64,000 nt of DNA from assembly GCF_963662255.1 (NCBI RefSeq), contig NC_085060.1:12433925-12497924 (forward strand). Reading direction: 5' to 3'. Position numbers and translations under genes: made by a program. Source of the stretch: Cinclus cinclus (lineage: Eukaryota; Chordata; Aves; Passeriformes; Cinclidae). Of this stretch, positions 48,771-62,199 are shown one piece after another (position 1 is the first letter of the stretch; the number at the start of each line of letters is the position of its first letter). The notes under the pieces are model-generated. The model worked only from the letters and a program-made list of their open reading frames with translations. It made no database searches and was not told where the DNA came from.

Positions 48771-48810
48771 TATCACTTATAATTTTATCATTTATAATTT
48801 TATCATTTAC
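48771..48810. repeat. Three copies of a 15-bp AT-rich unit
   Basis: TATCACTTATAATTT, TATCATTTATAATTT and the start of a third copy, TATCATTTAC, are head to tail. A small minisatellite. Confidence 0.85.
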
Positions 48811-48880
48811 AGCAAGTGTGACTAGCAAAATGGCTTAAATAAAAAGATATTGTTCTCCTTAAAAGGAAGTCCAATAACAG

Positions 48881-48904
48881 ACACACAAACAAACAAACAA
48901 ACAG
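48881..48904. repeat. Short (CAAA)n tract
   Basis: ACACACAAAC followed by three more CAAA units. Simple repeat. Confidence 0.85.
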
Positions 48905-50839
48905 CAAATTAAAAAGTCCTAACAACAGTCTTTCTATTGGCTTTTTTTCATTATCATTACACATCGATTACTATCATGCATGTTTAATTATGAGGACCAA
49001 GATCTGACCAAAGCATTTTAGCATTTCTAATTGTGTAGGCTTTTAACAATGCACTGCGCAGCGCTTGTCATATGGGCTGAAAAACTATCAAGTAAGAGCT
49101 GCCTTCAGCAAACACTATCTTTGCCATTGACAGAAACACTCAGCACCTGTTGCAGTTCTTTCACAAGGAGTCTCTCCAGCTCAGTTACACACTCCTGCAA
49201 AATGTCTGCTTGCTATAATAGTAAGAAACATGGCTTCTGTTCCCACTTATTTGGGCTTGTCATTTTCCTTGGATGTAATTCAGAATAATATTGCTAATAT
49301 TGGACTCTTTCTGCAAGGTCTTTTTTGGTTGGTTTGTTTAAAAAACTCTTAATTGATTTTCAACACAAACTCATTTCAGTTAATAGGCTTGCCTTGCCTT
49401 GCACAGATTAAGTCTTCTGCTAGCAAGGGAGTAAAATCAGTGCTTTTCTCATCAAATTCAATTTAAACTTCTACACAGGTGTGTACCACAGCAGTCTTAC
49501 CTATAAACTCAGCAAGCTTTACAGTCCTTGCTAAGGAACAATGAAAACTGCCTTCACTTAGATTTTCTCCTTTTACCTCCGTACGTTTCAGGAGAGGTCT
49601 GGCTGTAGATTAAGTGAAGGAACAAAACAAATGATCCACATCCTTATCACCAGTCACATAACTGGTCCACCAGCACTGCAAAATTTGTGTGGTCTCATGC
49701 TCTCTTCTATTGCATTTTTGTACTTAAATGTAATGTGAAAACTTTATACCTGGCACTTGCTGAAGGTCCATATTTCTGAGATTGCAGAAAGCATGGCAGA
49801 GAAGAATCAATTTTACAGAAGATGTAGGGAAACAAACAAAGGAAAGAGAAAACCCAGAGCCATCTGTGTTCCTGCACATACCTTTACATGTGGAGCCACA
49901 ACAAAAGGAAGGTATTGGTGCCCTACACATCACAGGACTTGGTCACAAGAGTCCCACCTCATCTTTGTCACCCTGGGAGGAGTTGAAGAAGAAATGAAAC
50001 ATCAACATGCAGAATGCTGAGAGCCGCAGTATGGAAATGAGGAAAGAAGAGCTATAGGAGGCTGTGACCCCCTGCTTCCATGGCAGAAGACTCAATGGAA
50101 AATTTCAAAATGTCCCCAAAATAAGGGAGAATGAGGATGCAAGGCCCACGTGTGCTTTTTGCACCCAGTTCAGACAGTAGAATTAAAAGTGAAGTAAGCT
50201 ATTAGTTTTGTATTTTTTCAGACTGAAACACTTCAGAGCAAGTATTCTTTATTCTTTGTTGAGCACAATGAGAGCAAATACCTCAATGCCTCTGTGAGAT
50301 GTAAAGAGCAGAGGCAGTACCTAAAAATTGCAGGTAAGGTAATGGCGAGATGCATTGAGAGAAACATCCTGTTGTCAATATATTTTTTTTTTCCTTCTCA
50401 GTGTTTAATGTTTACTGTCCAGAGTATTTAAGGCTTGAGTTTTGCATTGATGTTTTTAGGACTGATGACAGGCTTGAAGCTAAACACACATTTAGATGCT
50501 TTAGCACAGCAAGAGACAATAAACCCAGCACAGCAGAGGATTAAATCCACACTATAGCCACTGCAGCCTTCACATTGCTTTATTGCTAATTTTTGCACAT
50601 ATGTCTGTGATCAGTTATAGGCCTCTGACATATGGTGAGTGCACCTGCTAAGTTAGCCAGGGCTATTGCCTGAAACAACATGGACACTTATGGCAGGATC
50701 TGCAAGGGTATAAATAAGGGATTATAATGTCCCTCATTCCGTAGTGCTTTGCATTCCCCAAACAGCACTGTGGCAATGCAATAACCTCAGATAAACAGTC
50801 TAAAATGTTTTGTAAACATGCTACAAAATAGATTCATCA

Positions 50840-51000
50840 CTCTCCCACAGTTAAGCAAATTTATTATTAATTATGCAAGATTCAAATTGATAAAGTGTGT
50901 TTTCAGGATTTGGTGCTCATTTGCATGATTTAGAGTGGAGTACGAACAGGCCACTTATCTACCCACAGTCACGTTTTCATCTGTAAAATTACATAAATTG
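50840..51000. promoter_or_regulatory. Candidate regulatory element with POU octamer
   Basis: Contains a consensus octamer ATTTGCAT at 50919-50926 and a TTATTAATTATGCA cluster upstream, with no repeat signature. POU and homeodomain factors bind such sites. It is a motif-based suggestion only. Confidence 0.18.
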
Positions 51001-51009
51001 CTCAAGAAA

Positions 51010-51670
51010 TTGGCAACCACATTCGTGTGAGGGAGCCATAAAGCTCAACCAGTGTTTGTCACAGAGCTGGGCAATAGCATTTGCACGTTCCTCCAGCACC
51101 AACCTCCCTGATTTGTTCCCTCTGCATCTCCCAGGGATGTTCCCCCACTGCTCAATTAATGCCCTGGAATATTGTTCACCTGCAGAGCCTTTGATTCCCA
51201 GGCCTCTGAGCAGAGCTTTAATCCCTGTGCTACACACCCCTTTCTGCAGGGCTGCCCTGGACCTTGATGCATTTTCGAGTTCAACCCGAGCACTGAACAG
51301 CCTCTCCTGCCAGTTTTCCAGCACTTAAAGAGGTCATTCCTTACCAGATCCTTTAGGACCTACCTGTACACCAGGCTCTCCAGACCACAGCTGCAGTCAG
51401 CCTTTTAAAGCAGCTCTTTGCACACATCAGAGTTATTCCCCGTGCTTATTCTGCTGTGTTTCACCACATTTGTTTTGGCATCAGCCTCTCCTGCCAGATT
51501 GGAAATAGCACGACAGCAGCTCTGCAGCTGCACATACAATGACTCTCTCTGTAAAAGGGCTTTTTAGGACAAAGAACATCAAGTTCAAATCTCAGAGCTT
51601 TCGTGGCATTTAATACCACATCCCTAGATCTGGTGCCCAGATCTTGGTTCTGGACTGTATCTGCCACGTG
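51010..51670. other. GC-moderate block, no gene recognised
   Basis: A minus-strand frame of 111 codons (50989-51324) and an overlapping plus-strand frame of 90 codons (51056-51328) run through a block with few stops in either direction. Neither translation shows a motif I recognise. It might be an eroded mobile element or an RNA exon; the sequence alone does not decide. Confidence 0.3.
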
Positions 51671-51675
51671 GATTT

Positions 51676-52224
51676 TTGCAGCAAGTCACCTTCTATTTCA
51701 CTTATCAGGGAAAAAAAATTCAAATAATGTATTTCACTCAAAAATATCAGGAAAACATCTTTAAAGATTTGAATACAATTAAATACAAACCTCAAAATCT
51801 TATTTTCAGTTTGCACTTGAATACCATTATCTTTTTTCTGTGTACCCATGTAATTTTATATTCTAGGATGCAATATCATATCCTCAGGCACAAGAATAAG
51901 AATGGGAATGTTTTCATTTTATCCAGTTCTGATTATTTTTGTAAGGGTATTGAATGTGTGGCTAACACCACTGTGGTAGAGGTAATTAACAAACTACCAT
52001 TTTTTCCCTCAGTGCTATTTCATAGCCCTCTGTACACTCTGGCAGTCTTTTTAGAATATTTTTTTCTTTACTCCTCTATTAAATGCTTCTGCATGCTTAT
52101 ACCTGAGTACAGAGAATATATAGTTCAAGTGACATATTTCAAATTCAGGCTTTTGAATCTCTCCTGTCCTAGTCCTCCTAGCAATTTTTGCCTATGGAAG
52201 ACTCTCCAGAGCACATTACCATAA
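51676..52224 (+). other. Long unrecognised open frame in AT-rich DNA
   Basis: An open frame of 182 codons begins at TTG; the first ATG, at 51727, leaves 165 codons. The translation is rich in Phe, Tyr, Leu, Ile and Lys with several hydrophobic stretches (for example around residues 45-62 and 112-138), as expected from AT-rich DNA. No domain, catalytic motif or transposon similarity is recognised, and there is no promoter or splice evidence. It is longer than most chance frames at this composition, so it is recorded, but a coding role is unlikely. Confidence 0.12.
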
Positions 52225-55200
52225 AAATCTGCCAGAGACACTATGCAATATTAGTCAAGGCACCTTTAATAATGCAAGAAAGGTCAGCAGCTCACAGAAT
52301 ATCCAGCTGCATATCGAAGAATTATGAATCTTTTTCTCTGTGCAGATTTCATAGGTATTCTTTGGGGTTTTTTTCCTGTTTCATTTTATACCAACAGCAG
52401 AGGACTTGTTTGATTTTCAGCATATACCAGAAAAAAAATAAAAGAAAGAAAAAAAACCTTTCTTATCAAATGAGAGTAGGAGTGTCAGTATATAAATCAC
52501 TTCTTATATGTCAGTACCTAAAAATAGTGTAGGGATCAGGTATGTAACATACTCTTGACATGAAAAGTAGCTAATTCCTAATAATTCAACTGGAAACTGC
52601 GGAAATGTGACAGCCAGAGCTCATGGCTGTGCAGGCCATGCCCTCTCCAGGCCATCGAACACAAGGAGCTAAATTCCATATTTTGTTCTTTCAATGCTAC
52701 CAAAGTTAATGTTGCTTTACAATTAACCAGTTTTTCCTGGAACAACTCAGGATGTGATCACATAGCAGGGCCCTGACCTCTTGGCTACATAATGCTTTTG
52801 TGATCAATAGCACAGAAATTAATGTGTTTACCATATCAGAGCATATTAAAAATTTCATACATACAGTCACTAATTACCTCCAATGCCTATGATACAGCAT
52901 TTTGAAGTGTTGGTCCATTGCTTTCAAAATTCTGCACAGGAATAAGTTGAATTAGGCAGTCTGAAAAATCAAACCCAACTAATTTCTTCTGTTCTCCCCA
53001 GGCCATTAATCTTCATGGGACAAATTACCACCAGCAGCTCAACAGAGTGGCACTGATGGACTGGGGAGACAACAAAGCCACTCTGGCATAACTGAGTGCC
53101 TAGCATTTGCCTCGTATTCTCTGCAACTTATTCCTTGAATTTCCCCATATTTCCTTTTCTTCTTTTTTTTTTTTTTTTGCGAATTATTAGATTTTATTAT
53201 TTTTAATTCATGTCTTTTTTAGCATTATTCATTCAAGTTCACATTGAGCCATCCTCTGCCGAACAACATGACTTCTTTGATGGCAATTTGACAAAGCAGC
53301 TTTGCAAGGGTTTTTTTGCAAGTAATTCTGCAAGTATAGCAGAACTATTCTGATACAAGAGTAGCAGAAAAAGTCTTATAATATTTAGAAATTACACAGG
53401 TTCCTGGTAGAGCGTTAGAGGCAAAATATTATTATTAAACTAAAAAGTTGTTAGCTGAATTCAGGGGGGGGTTGTCATGATGAAAATGTGAGTTCTCAGC
53501 ACAAATGTAACAGCAATGCGGGAAGATGAGTTCCGACTTAACAAAAATAAGATTTTAAAATCTAATTATAAACACAATTCTAAAAAATCTATTTCATTTT
53601 CCCAGACAGAAACTACTCTCTTTTCAGTGTGGTGTGATATATGCACAAATTACCTCCAGGTCTCATTTGCTTTTGTCTGAAAGCTTAAGGGGAAAGATAC
53701 TCCAGCCTTTTTCTTTAACCTATGGCAGTACAGCCAAAGGCACTGATGAGGTCACAACAGTACATAATAAGCAATCAGTAAAGATCAGTAAAGAAAATGG
53801 TGCCATATGTTGCTTTTCCCTTGCTGTACTTAGTTCTCTGGAAAATTATCAACAGTAGTTGCAGCTAAATCACACCCTATTTTTCTGTTATCAAATGGGG
53901 TCGAAAAGTCATGTAAATAAATATACATGAACTAAACAGAAACAGCTGGAAAGTTCCCAGAAGGGACCTCTAACAACCTCCAAGTTGGATTGACCATGGT
54001 AGATCAAGGGATCATTATTAAGATTAAAAGCTTACACTAAACCTGCTGTGAAATTCAATTTGCTGAATTTTAAATGTTGATAGTACAAAATAGAAAGTAC
54101 TAAATGGTGGTACTTATTAATTCTTAAAAGGCAAGATGATGAGAGGGCTGTTAAATTTTCTTCATTCCAAGTGTGCATGGTGCAATTTGCTGAGATAAAA
54201 AAATCCATAGGTAACTCCTGTGAAAGTCAAACATTTCAGGCAAACTCCTTGTATCGGTTTTTATCATCATCATTAGTACTTTTGGGTTTTCTTTTAAAGG
54301 CTTTAGACCAACTTTATTTTAGAGAAACACACCACGGAAGTGACTAGAGCTAAATCTGAACTCTTGAACGAAGGAGCATTTTTTGCCTTGATAGACCTGC
54401 GCTACTCCAAATGTATTTGGTGGGATTATGCTCCTGTGCCTAACAAATAACTAAGATGACAGCAAGTCAAAGAGAGTTACTCAGTGTCTTACCATCCTTG
54501 TGGGATACTTGCTCCCTGAATTGTTTCTAAACTAAGTTAGAGAAGTGTCCTGCAAGTCCCTGGTAAAGGAGAGGCTCAGCATCTCTCCTGCAGGGAGATG
54601 TTCACACTGTGTTTGCACTGCATGTTCAGTCTCTGTGCAGATGCCACCCTCTAACTCGCTCAGCACTCCTCAGCTAAGATCTTTTACCAGCCAGAAAGTC
54701 CAAATGTTTCAAATCTGAACAATCTCTCTTGAGTGAATGAACAAAAGAAAGCTGCCTGCTTTTTAGAGTCATTTTTGTATCCCCAAAGAAGATAGTGTGA
54801 CAGTAATTAGTTACACTTTTTGAGAGATTTGCACAGGAAATGCTCTCTCCACAGACAAGCCATGTGGAATTTCTGTATATTTGGAAAAATATTTAGACTT
54901 CTGTCATGGCTTTGCCATCTGTATTCCTTGGCAATCATACTCTTTAGGCAAAGAGCTAGGCTGACAATGTAAATTAGGTCAGAGTGACATTGGTCTTCTG
55001 GGGATGCTGGAAAATCTTCAAAACTGCTGAAGAATAAGTGCATCCTGTAACCTGGGAGGATTTCCTCATTACTTGGGGCTATATTTTCAAACGATAAGTG
55101 TGTCCTGATTCTTTTAGTCAGCACAGAGACTCATTTCACAGCTAGCAATCTTGTTTCGTGCGCCTGGGCTGGCTTAGTCAGACCTATGTCCACTGGAAAA

Positions 55201-56890
55201 GTGAAGGATTTCACTTTAAGCATTAAAAAAATATTTCAAGTGGCAAAACTCAACTGTTGAAACACTACAAACAATTTTCTCTCCAGAAAGATGGTTATGA
55301 AGAATGACAAGACCCGCGGTGTGATGAGACGCTTGCTTTCTGCTTCAGCCAATTCCCACATTGAAGCCCATTGACAATATTTTGGGAGCAAAACAAACAG
55401 CCTTATTCCTAAAAGCTTGACCCAAAGGGTTTACATTCTCTTCTGGCATAGGGTGGCATATTTTAATTGTTTTAAATCTGCCATATCAACAGGTCGCTCT
55501 GAAAATCCTGATACCTCTGTGCTAAAAAACTGGGATCTATAGGAAAATCTGGCTTGAAATAAATATTGGCTGAGGGAGGGATCTATTTATAGATCAGTTC
55601 ACAGGCCTTCAAGCTTTTAGCAAAGGGAAAAGTTTAGTAGAAGAGTATGGGGTAAGTAGAACTTCAATCAGTTATGAAGATGATTTTCTTTAGTTATGCA
55701 GTTTTGAAAAGTTCATGTTTCTTCTCCATCTTACTTTAATCTCACAACAGTGATAAGCATGGCACATTTTATAGGAATTTGGAAGAAGCTTCCCCTCACA
55801 GATCCCTCCATTCTTCCTATCTGGGTTACGTTCTTGGAAGACAAAATTATATAGAGGGACAGAAAAGCATCTTTGAGAGTTGATTTGTGAAAATTGTTTC
55901 AGTGAGTAAACAAATGTACTTCCTTACCCTTGACACACAGCCTCATTAAGTTTTCATAAAAGATCTGTTCTCTCCTGAGGACTGGAGGTACAGGAATCTC
56001 AGGTGATGCTATGGTACCCATTCAATGAAACTTTCTATATAGATGTTATTTTTAAAAAGAACACTTAGCAGTGGAGCAGGTGACCTGGGTTTTTCAGAAT
56101 GAAGCCCACCGTTACAAACGAGAGAGAGAAAAACAACCACTTACCTATTAGTGGAAAAGAGCCTTAGTCACACTAGGAGCCCACCCTGCTTTTCTGGCAT
56201 ATCTTGCTTACAAGTCTTTTCAGAAAACAAGAAAAAAGTGCTTCAAGGACTGTCTTTACAAGTGTCGACTTCTTTTATAACCATCGAAGTGTAGCATCTG
56301 GAAATAAAAAGATAAGAAATGAAATGTGCAAAAATACGCATAACCAGGTGTTTGGACTGCTCTTTTCACCCTGACTCCTGCCTATAAAACATCAATCTGC
56401 TATTATACTCCTTCCAGATAAATAGGCAAGGTAGTTACAAGTGACCTGCCAAGAAACTTTTAACTTCTGAACGCATCATCACAGCAGACACAAGAATTTT
56501 CCCTGATGAGTGCAAATTACTGCACCTGTAGGACTGGTGGGTCTCTGTGGCACACGAAGAGCAATACACTCTACCCTGCATAAAAGAGCAAATTTCACTT
56601 TGCATGATAACGAGCTTTTTGCATTTTGAAAGTCACTAACAAAGTACCTCTGCAGGAGGCCCCCTGTGTTAGTCTTCATTAAAGGATCCAAATCGATAGA
56701 TTAAGCAAAACAAAATGGTAGCAATTGTGCCTTAGCCTGAAGCTTTTTCTTTGCATTCCTGAGCTTTATGGGAAGCACTGGAACCAAAAGAAAAGTTGTC
56801 ACTGAATCGAGCAATGAGACTTAGAAAAAAACAACAACTTAATTTCAGAAATCAGGACTCAAGTAGAAATGAGGCAGAGACATAAGTCTA
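52225..56890. other. AT-rich non-coding sequence
   Basis: Nothing recognisable as a gene or named transposon. A T run (53163-53178) is present. At about 53002 a good acceptor, TTCTCCCCAG, is followed by no usable donor within 120 bp. Open frames are short. Confidence 0.55.
53163..53178. repeat. Poly-T run (16 T)
   Basis: Sixteen consecutive T after TTTTCTTC. Could be a poly-A tail of a minus-strand insertion, but no element is recognisable to its right. Confidence 0.9.
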
Positions 56891-56893
56891 GAG

Positions 56894-56983
56894 ATGGATT
56901 TGCTACTAAATAAAATAGAAGAAAATTTGGAAACTGCTGGAGGTCATTTAAGAGATGTGACATTGCAGATGCAGCAGCAGCAG
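56894..56983 (+). other. Possible short coding exon, low support
   Basis: An ATG in a fair context (GAGATGG) opens 30 codons giving an acidic, helix-like peptide ending in four Gln residues from (CAG)n, directly followed by a moderate donor, CAG|GTACCC. An in-frame stop lies just upstream at 56870-56872, and an acceptor-like TTTCAG lies near 56848. It fits a first coding exon in outline, but I recognise no protein and cannot link it to another exon. The frame also reads on past the donor to 57151. Confidence 0.12.
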
Positions 56984-57151
56984 GTACCCAGGTGCACCTC
57001 TTCTTGGCAGCCTCTGCTCCCTCAGCAGCTCCCTAGCAGGTCATGGCAAGTGGCTTCCTCCCTAACCTGCAGAAAAAAGCCCATTTTATTCAACCATCTC
57101 CAACAGACACAAACTTTTTTTTTATCATGCTTCTGGCTCACCTTCGCTTAG

Positions 57152-60100
57152 CTCAAAGGAAATGTCTGGTGAAACTTGGAATTCGGTGTAACTCATCAAC
57201 CCTGCACTGCTTAAAATCAGTTGGTTGTGAGTAAGAGACCTATGCTAAATATTAAAGAAACATTGGGAATCCCAATTCTGATAAGCAGGCTTTTGTTACT
57301 CTTTCTCTTTTGGAAGCAGCTTTAGTAACAACTTAAAGTAATCTAATAGAACTTCATCTCTATTTAAAGATGTGAGAAACAGCCCTGCTACAAGAGAGGA
57401 TACTGGGAAAGAAGGAGACCTGAGGGAAAAGAAAAATACTTCTATCAATGAAGAACTGGGGCTGTCTGTAAGAACTGTAGAGCACAGAAGCTTGGCACAG
57501 TAAAATCAGAGAATGTTTCTCCTTTCAAAATGGGAAGTTATTACAGTCTGCAATCAGAAAGGATATGAAAGCTGCACCAATGAACTGAAGCGCCAAACTC
57601 ACACTTGAGAAACTGTAGAACTAAGTGCCTATTAAAAAGTCAGAAATCAGACAGAAACATGCAAGGGACAAGGTTAACTATCATCAAAGAGAAGAATTGA
57701 AAGAAGGTCGATAACAGCTTGGACAGGAAAGGAAGATGAATAGAAAATTGTTCTGGACCACCTCAAACCTCTGCTCAGCAGAAGGTTATTGATGGTATTT
57801 GAAGTGACCAAGAAAAATGTGAAAGATGTGTCTTCCTTTCTCTCACAAAGTGAACTGAAAAAAAAAAAAAAAACAAGACAGAAAAGAAATAAAAGCCAAA
57901 GTCAGAGAAACCTCCTTGCAAGTTCCTGGGATTTGCTTAGGACAAAGGACAGACGTTCAATCAAACACTAAAATCACCTTTTTAAACCAAAATTTCAGAA
58001 AAGTACTCTGCATATTTACATAATACAAGTCACTGTATAATCACAGGGCTTTCTGTGTATTTCACCCTTCTGTGCATTTTATTCATATAGAATCACTTTT
58101 TACTATTGACAGAGATATAACTAATTTGAAACTCTTTGAAAAATCCCCAGCTGCTTATCCTGCTTGCCCAGACAAGAACCAGAACAGCAGGTATCTCAAA
58201 CACTGCAATAATCTCATCAAGAAAACCAAAGCAAAATCAGTACTATAAAAACTGTTTATGAAAAGCAAATGGGAGGAAACTGATGCTCTGGTGAGATAGG
58301 AAATAAATCTGGACAATCTCAGAGAAGAATTTCTTCTGGCACACGATACTCAAAGATTTTGGTAAGTTATTTTGCCCCTTATGCTTCAAGTTCCTTACCC
58401 ATCTAAGAGAAATAACAAGATTATCAAGGCTTTGAGGTTTTTGCTTCGGTGCAAACAATTGGGAGCTGTGATTTTCTGGTAACCATGGCCTCTACTGCAA
58501 TGAGTTTCTACTTCTCAGCATCGCTTTAATGCAAAGAAGTTTTACTTCTTGCTCTCAGTGGGAGTAAATTACTTTCCAACAAGTGACAGGAATTTGTTGG
58601 GGTGGGAGTTTTCCACAGTTGTATTATAGTCATTCCAGCCAATGGAAATGAATGAGGAGAAATATTTGGGAGGGGAAGTAAAACTGCTTCTGGCCTCCAG
58701 AAGCATGAGTGGGATTGGGTGTGTGGGTCAGGGTTCAGAGCCACTGGTGGTAGAAGCTACAACCAGAGCCACCAGCCAAGCAGAGGGGACAGGGAAAGAG
58801 CATTCACAGGCCAGGGGGGAGTGGGGCAATCACACCGAGCTCAGCAGGTCTTTCAGAACTGCCAGGGTAAGAAAAATGGAGGGGACAGATCTACAAACCC
58901 TTCCGTATCCTTTCAGGTCTCATTGCTCTTTGCTTCTACAGCACAACACTGATTCGCTCACTGAGAAATGTCTTCAGCAAACACCAGCAGTGACCAGCAT
59001 AGAGATGTCCAAACTGTGACTGCCACCAAAAGGCACAGTCCTGCTGAAATACCCCTTGGGAAAGCCACATGAATAATGAAGGGTAAAAACACACAGACAG
59101 ACAAATTTCTTGCAGATCAGAGTGTTAAACAGGACAGAACTGATGGGCAAAACGGGCTGCTGCTAAGAAGCAGCTTGCTCAGCCCCTGTCCCATCTGTTA
59201 TCTGCAGATAACACAGTTACATTCTGAAATTTTTCCAAATAACATCTCAAATTCTATGTATTGAAAGAACAGGTTTAGTCAAGATCAAGGACAGTGGTAT
59301 TCAGCTGTCATGGTGATAAAAGCTTGAGAGATTTCTAAATGAGCTCTTGATTCATGCAAGCATAATAAAGCAGAAACCAGCAGGTGAAAAAATGGCCTCA
59401 ACAGAGTAACTTCTTCCAGGGTTACAAGTATTAAACTGTGTTTTGTTAAAGATTTTGGGGAGTATTGAAGAATAGGACCTGTGACAAAGTCCCATTTTCT
59501 CTAGGTTTCCTTTCCAACAGGGATGATAAGTTCCACATAAGCTACAGCACATGAAAGGGACTTACTTTTTTAAAACTTGTTCTCCATTGTGGGAGTAATT
59601 GTGATGAATTGTCGATCAAGATAAATACAACCTGTTGATGAATTTAAGGATGTGAAATTAGAGGCTGGTAGCAAGACAACAATTGTTAGAAAACACTGTG
59701 AGAAAATAATAGGTGAGACAAGGAAAACAAATGGATGGATTGTCAAACACACAGACCAACAGCACGTGGGAAATTGATGGCAGCTGTTCCAGCCAAAGAA
59801 CAGACCTAACACACTGCCTTAAAGCATCATTAACTTTAGTATAAAAGCTATGTGCTACACAGACTTTATTAGGCAGAATCACAGGTGTTTAAGAACTTGA
59901 TGAAGTATTTTCTTGACACAAGTGTTCTTGTAGCACACACAGGTGCTGGGGGGAGCCTCATGTGTATACCAGTGACCCAACATGTTTGACATGGAGGAAG
60001 CATCTGGCCTGCCTTGCCAAAAAGGAAAATTTTGCCTAGCCAGACAAAAATAAGGTCCATTTACACAAGTAGAAAGACCAATGAATTGCCCATGTTGGAA

Positions 60101-62095
60101 TCAGTGCCTCCTGGAGGAGCAGTAAGGCAGGCAGGAGAAGCAGCAGCGTGGCTCATGTTTGTAGCATAACATCAGTGACTGATCCAGTTTGCCACTGGCA
60201 TGTGTCACACACAGCCTTCTCTGGGTGTACTTGGCCAGCCTCTGTCTACACACAAGGTGTGCAGGTGAAACACTATTCCACACTGGTTCCCACCCAGCTG
60301 CACTGGTGCACAGGCACTCCAGCATGCAAGAGAGAAGGAACACTCCTTCACTACACATCCAGGAATTTTTCCTTTAGCTTAGTATTCATCATACTTGAGT
60401 TCAGTTTAAAATAAACAGTTGATTAATCCAGAGAAAGCAAAACCAAGCTCAGTCAGTGAAGAAGACAAAACTTTTCACCACAAAGATGTGAGCTATACAG
60501 CAAAGCTGGAGAAGAAATGGAGTCCTGTTTGCTCTGTCAGTGATTTCTTTGGCTATTTTTGATAATATCCTAGAAGCTTTTAAAGGACATTCAACAAAAA
60601 GGTCACTTGAAGTGTTTGCAAAGATTACAGGGGATCAGGAGGCATTCACTATGCACAGTCTGCTACATGCTCAATTCACTGTCATGGAAGAAGAAAACAG
60701 CAGAATTAATCTTCAGAGAGGAAATTAAGATGATATTGTGCTGGGTCACGTTCCTGGATTATAAGATTTCCACCAGTCAATCGTGAGTTATTGCTCTACA
60801 AATACTCAACATAATTTGATGGATACTCTGGGAAAAAATACAATAAGAAATTACTTTCCTTGTGTTTCAGAATGAACATTCCATAAAAAAGAGAGGCATC
60901 TAGCATTGCACCACTGAATGCCCAGACCTTTATTAATGGACCCTGTATTTCAAAGTAGGTGTCTATAATTTTGTTGCTATTAGCTTATGTAACAAGCATA
61001 TTTTTTGCACAGTTAGCATGAATTATTCTAGCCAGGAGGGAACACGGGCTTGGTTAGATAGATGGTTGCTTACACATCTATCTGTATCTTCAGGGCAGAG
61101 CAAGATGTGAATTAAAGTGTCCAAAGACACAAAAAAGCTTTTCCTTAGCTACTTTCCTCTAGACCCCCTGTTATGCCATGGAACAGCCTGCCTCAGTCAG
61201 GTGCTTTTCTACAGCTTTCACCCTGAAATACATGTTTATTCCTTAACTACTTCTCACAAATTCTTGAGAACACATGCAGAAGTGACATGGGTGTAATAGT
61301 TACACAGCTCAAACAGAATGTCAAAACACACAGAGATTAAAGATAGAATTTGATTCTCAGCTTTCAAGGTGACTTTGGCTCCTAATACAGAATTTTCTAA
61401 GTCACCCACACAGATAAGGGCATCTGTACTTCATGCTGTTCATGGGAATCTAACCCCAGCAGGCACTTTCAAATTCCCTCACATGGCTCTTAAAAGCCAT
61501 ACTTCTGAAAGTCAACAGAAAAGAAGCATTTCCAAAAGGACCTGTTTGGAGCATGAGAAACAGGAAAATCCTCCAATCTTTTACCACATCAGATACTGGA
61601 GATTAATGGAAATCCTCTCATCTGGCAGAAGCATAGGAAGCCTGGCACACTTGATGGGATGCTTCAAACCAAAATAAAGGCATTAAACCCATAGGAATCA
61701 CACACATGAAAGGTGTGCAGTGGAGCAGGGAGATACAGGGAGAGAAGTTTCTCTCCTGTTTGTGAAGAGAAACCAGAATGCCACTCCTGTGTAACTTTTT
61801 CTTATCCTTTCTAGCCTAGTCGGTTGTAGTGAGTAATTCAGCCCTTCCTGGAGTTTCATAGTTACAGTTAAGAACATTTTGTCATGTCTGAAGGTTCAGG
61901 ATACTCATGTCATGGAGGCAGGGGGATGACCCAAGGAGCCTGAGAGAGACTGGGAACAAGTAAGTGTCAGGGCCAGCTGCAGAACTTCTCATCCCAATTA
62001 TTATAAAATGCTTGGACATAACTCGTTAATAAATAAGAACTTAATGGACTCTTCTGCTCCTGTACCAGGTGATGTGACTCTTCATGTAGCCTATT
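57152..62095. other. Non-coding sequence without recognised genes
   Basis: AT-rich, with a 16-A run at 57858-57873. The longest frames, 58642-59019 (plus, 125 codons from ATG), 60101-60358 (minus) and 60148-60414 (plus), fall in less AT-rich patches and have no recognisable product. No transposon family is recognised. Confidence 0.5.
57858..57873. repeat. Poly-A run (16 A)
   Basis: Uninterrupted run of 16 A inside an A-rich stretch that gives a lysine-rich chance frame. Confidence 0.9.
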
Positions 62096-62097
62096 AC

Positions 62098-62189
62098 AAA
62101 AACAAACAAACAAACAAAAAAAACCCCACAAAAAAGAGAAAAAACAAACAAACAAACAAACAAACAAACAAACAAACAAAAAAAACCCA
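62098..62189. repeat. (CAAA)n microsatellite, interrupted
   Basis: Two blocks of CAAA units, the second with about twelve copies, are separated by an A/C/G-rich interruption and both end in A8-like runs followed by CCC. The overlapping lysine/threonine-rich plus frame and phenylalanine/valine-rich minus frames are artefacts of the repeat. Confidence 0.95.
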
Positions 62190-62199
62190 AGCAGATAAA

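Larger units (their letters stand above)
46410..50835. other. AT-rich non-coding sequence with simple repeats
   Basis: Contains the 28-A run (46878-46905), the 15-bp tandem triplet (48771-48810) and a short (CAAA)n tract (48881-48904). Plus frames at 46375-46632 and 49031-49288 and overlapping frames near 49724-50020 have no recognisable product. No transposon family is recognised. Confidence 0.5.

Noticed and set aside
52985..53105. Good splice acceptor (TTCTCCCCAG at about 52993-53002)
   Set aside because: No consensus donor follows within a normal exon length.
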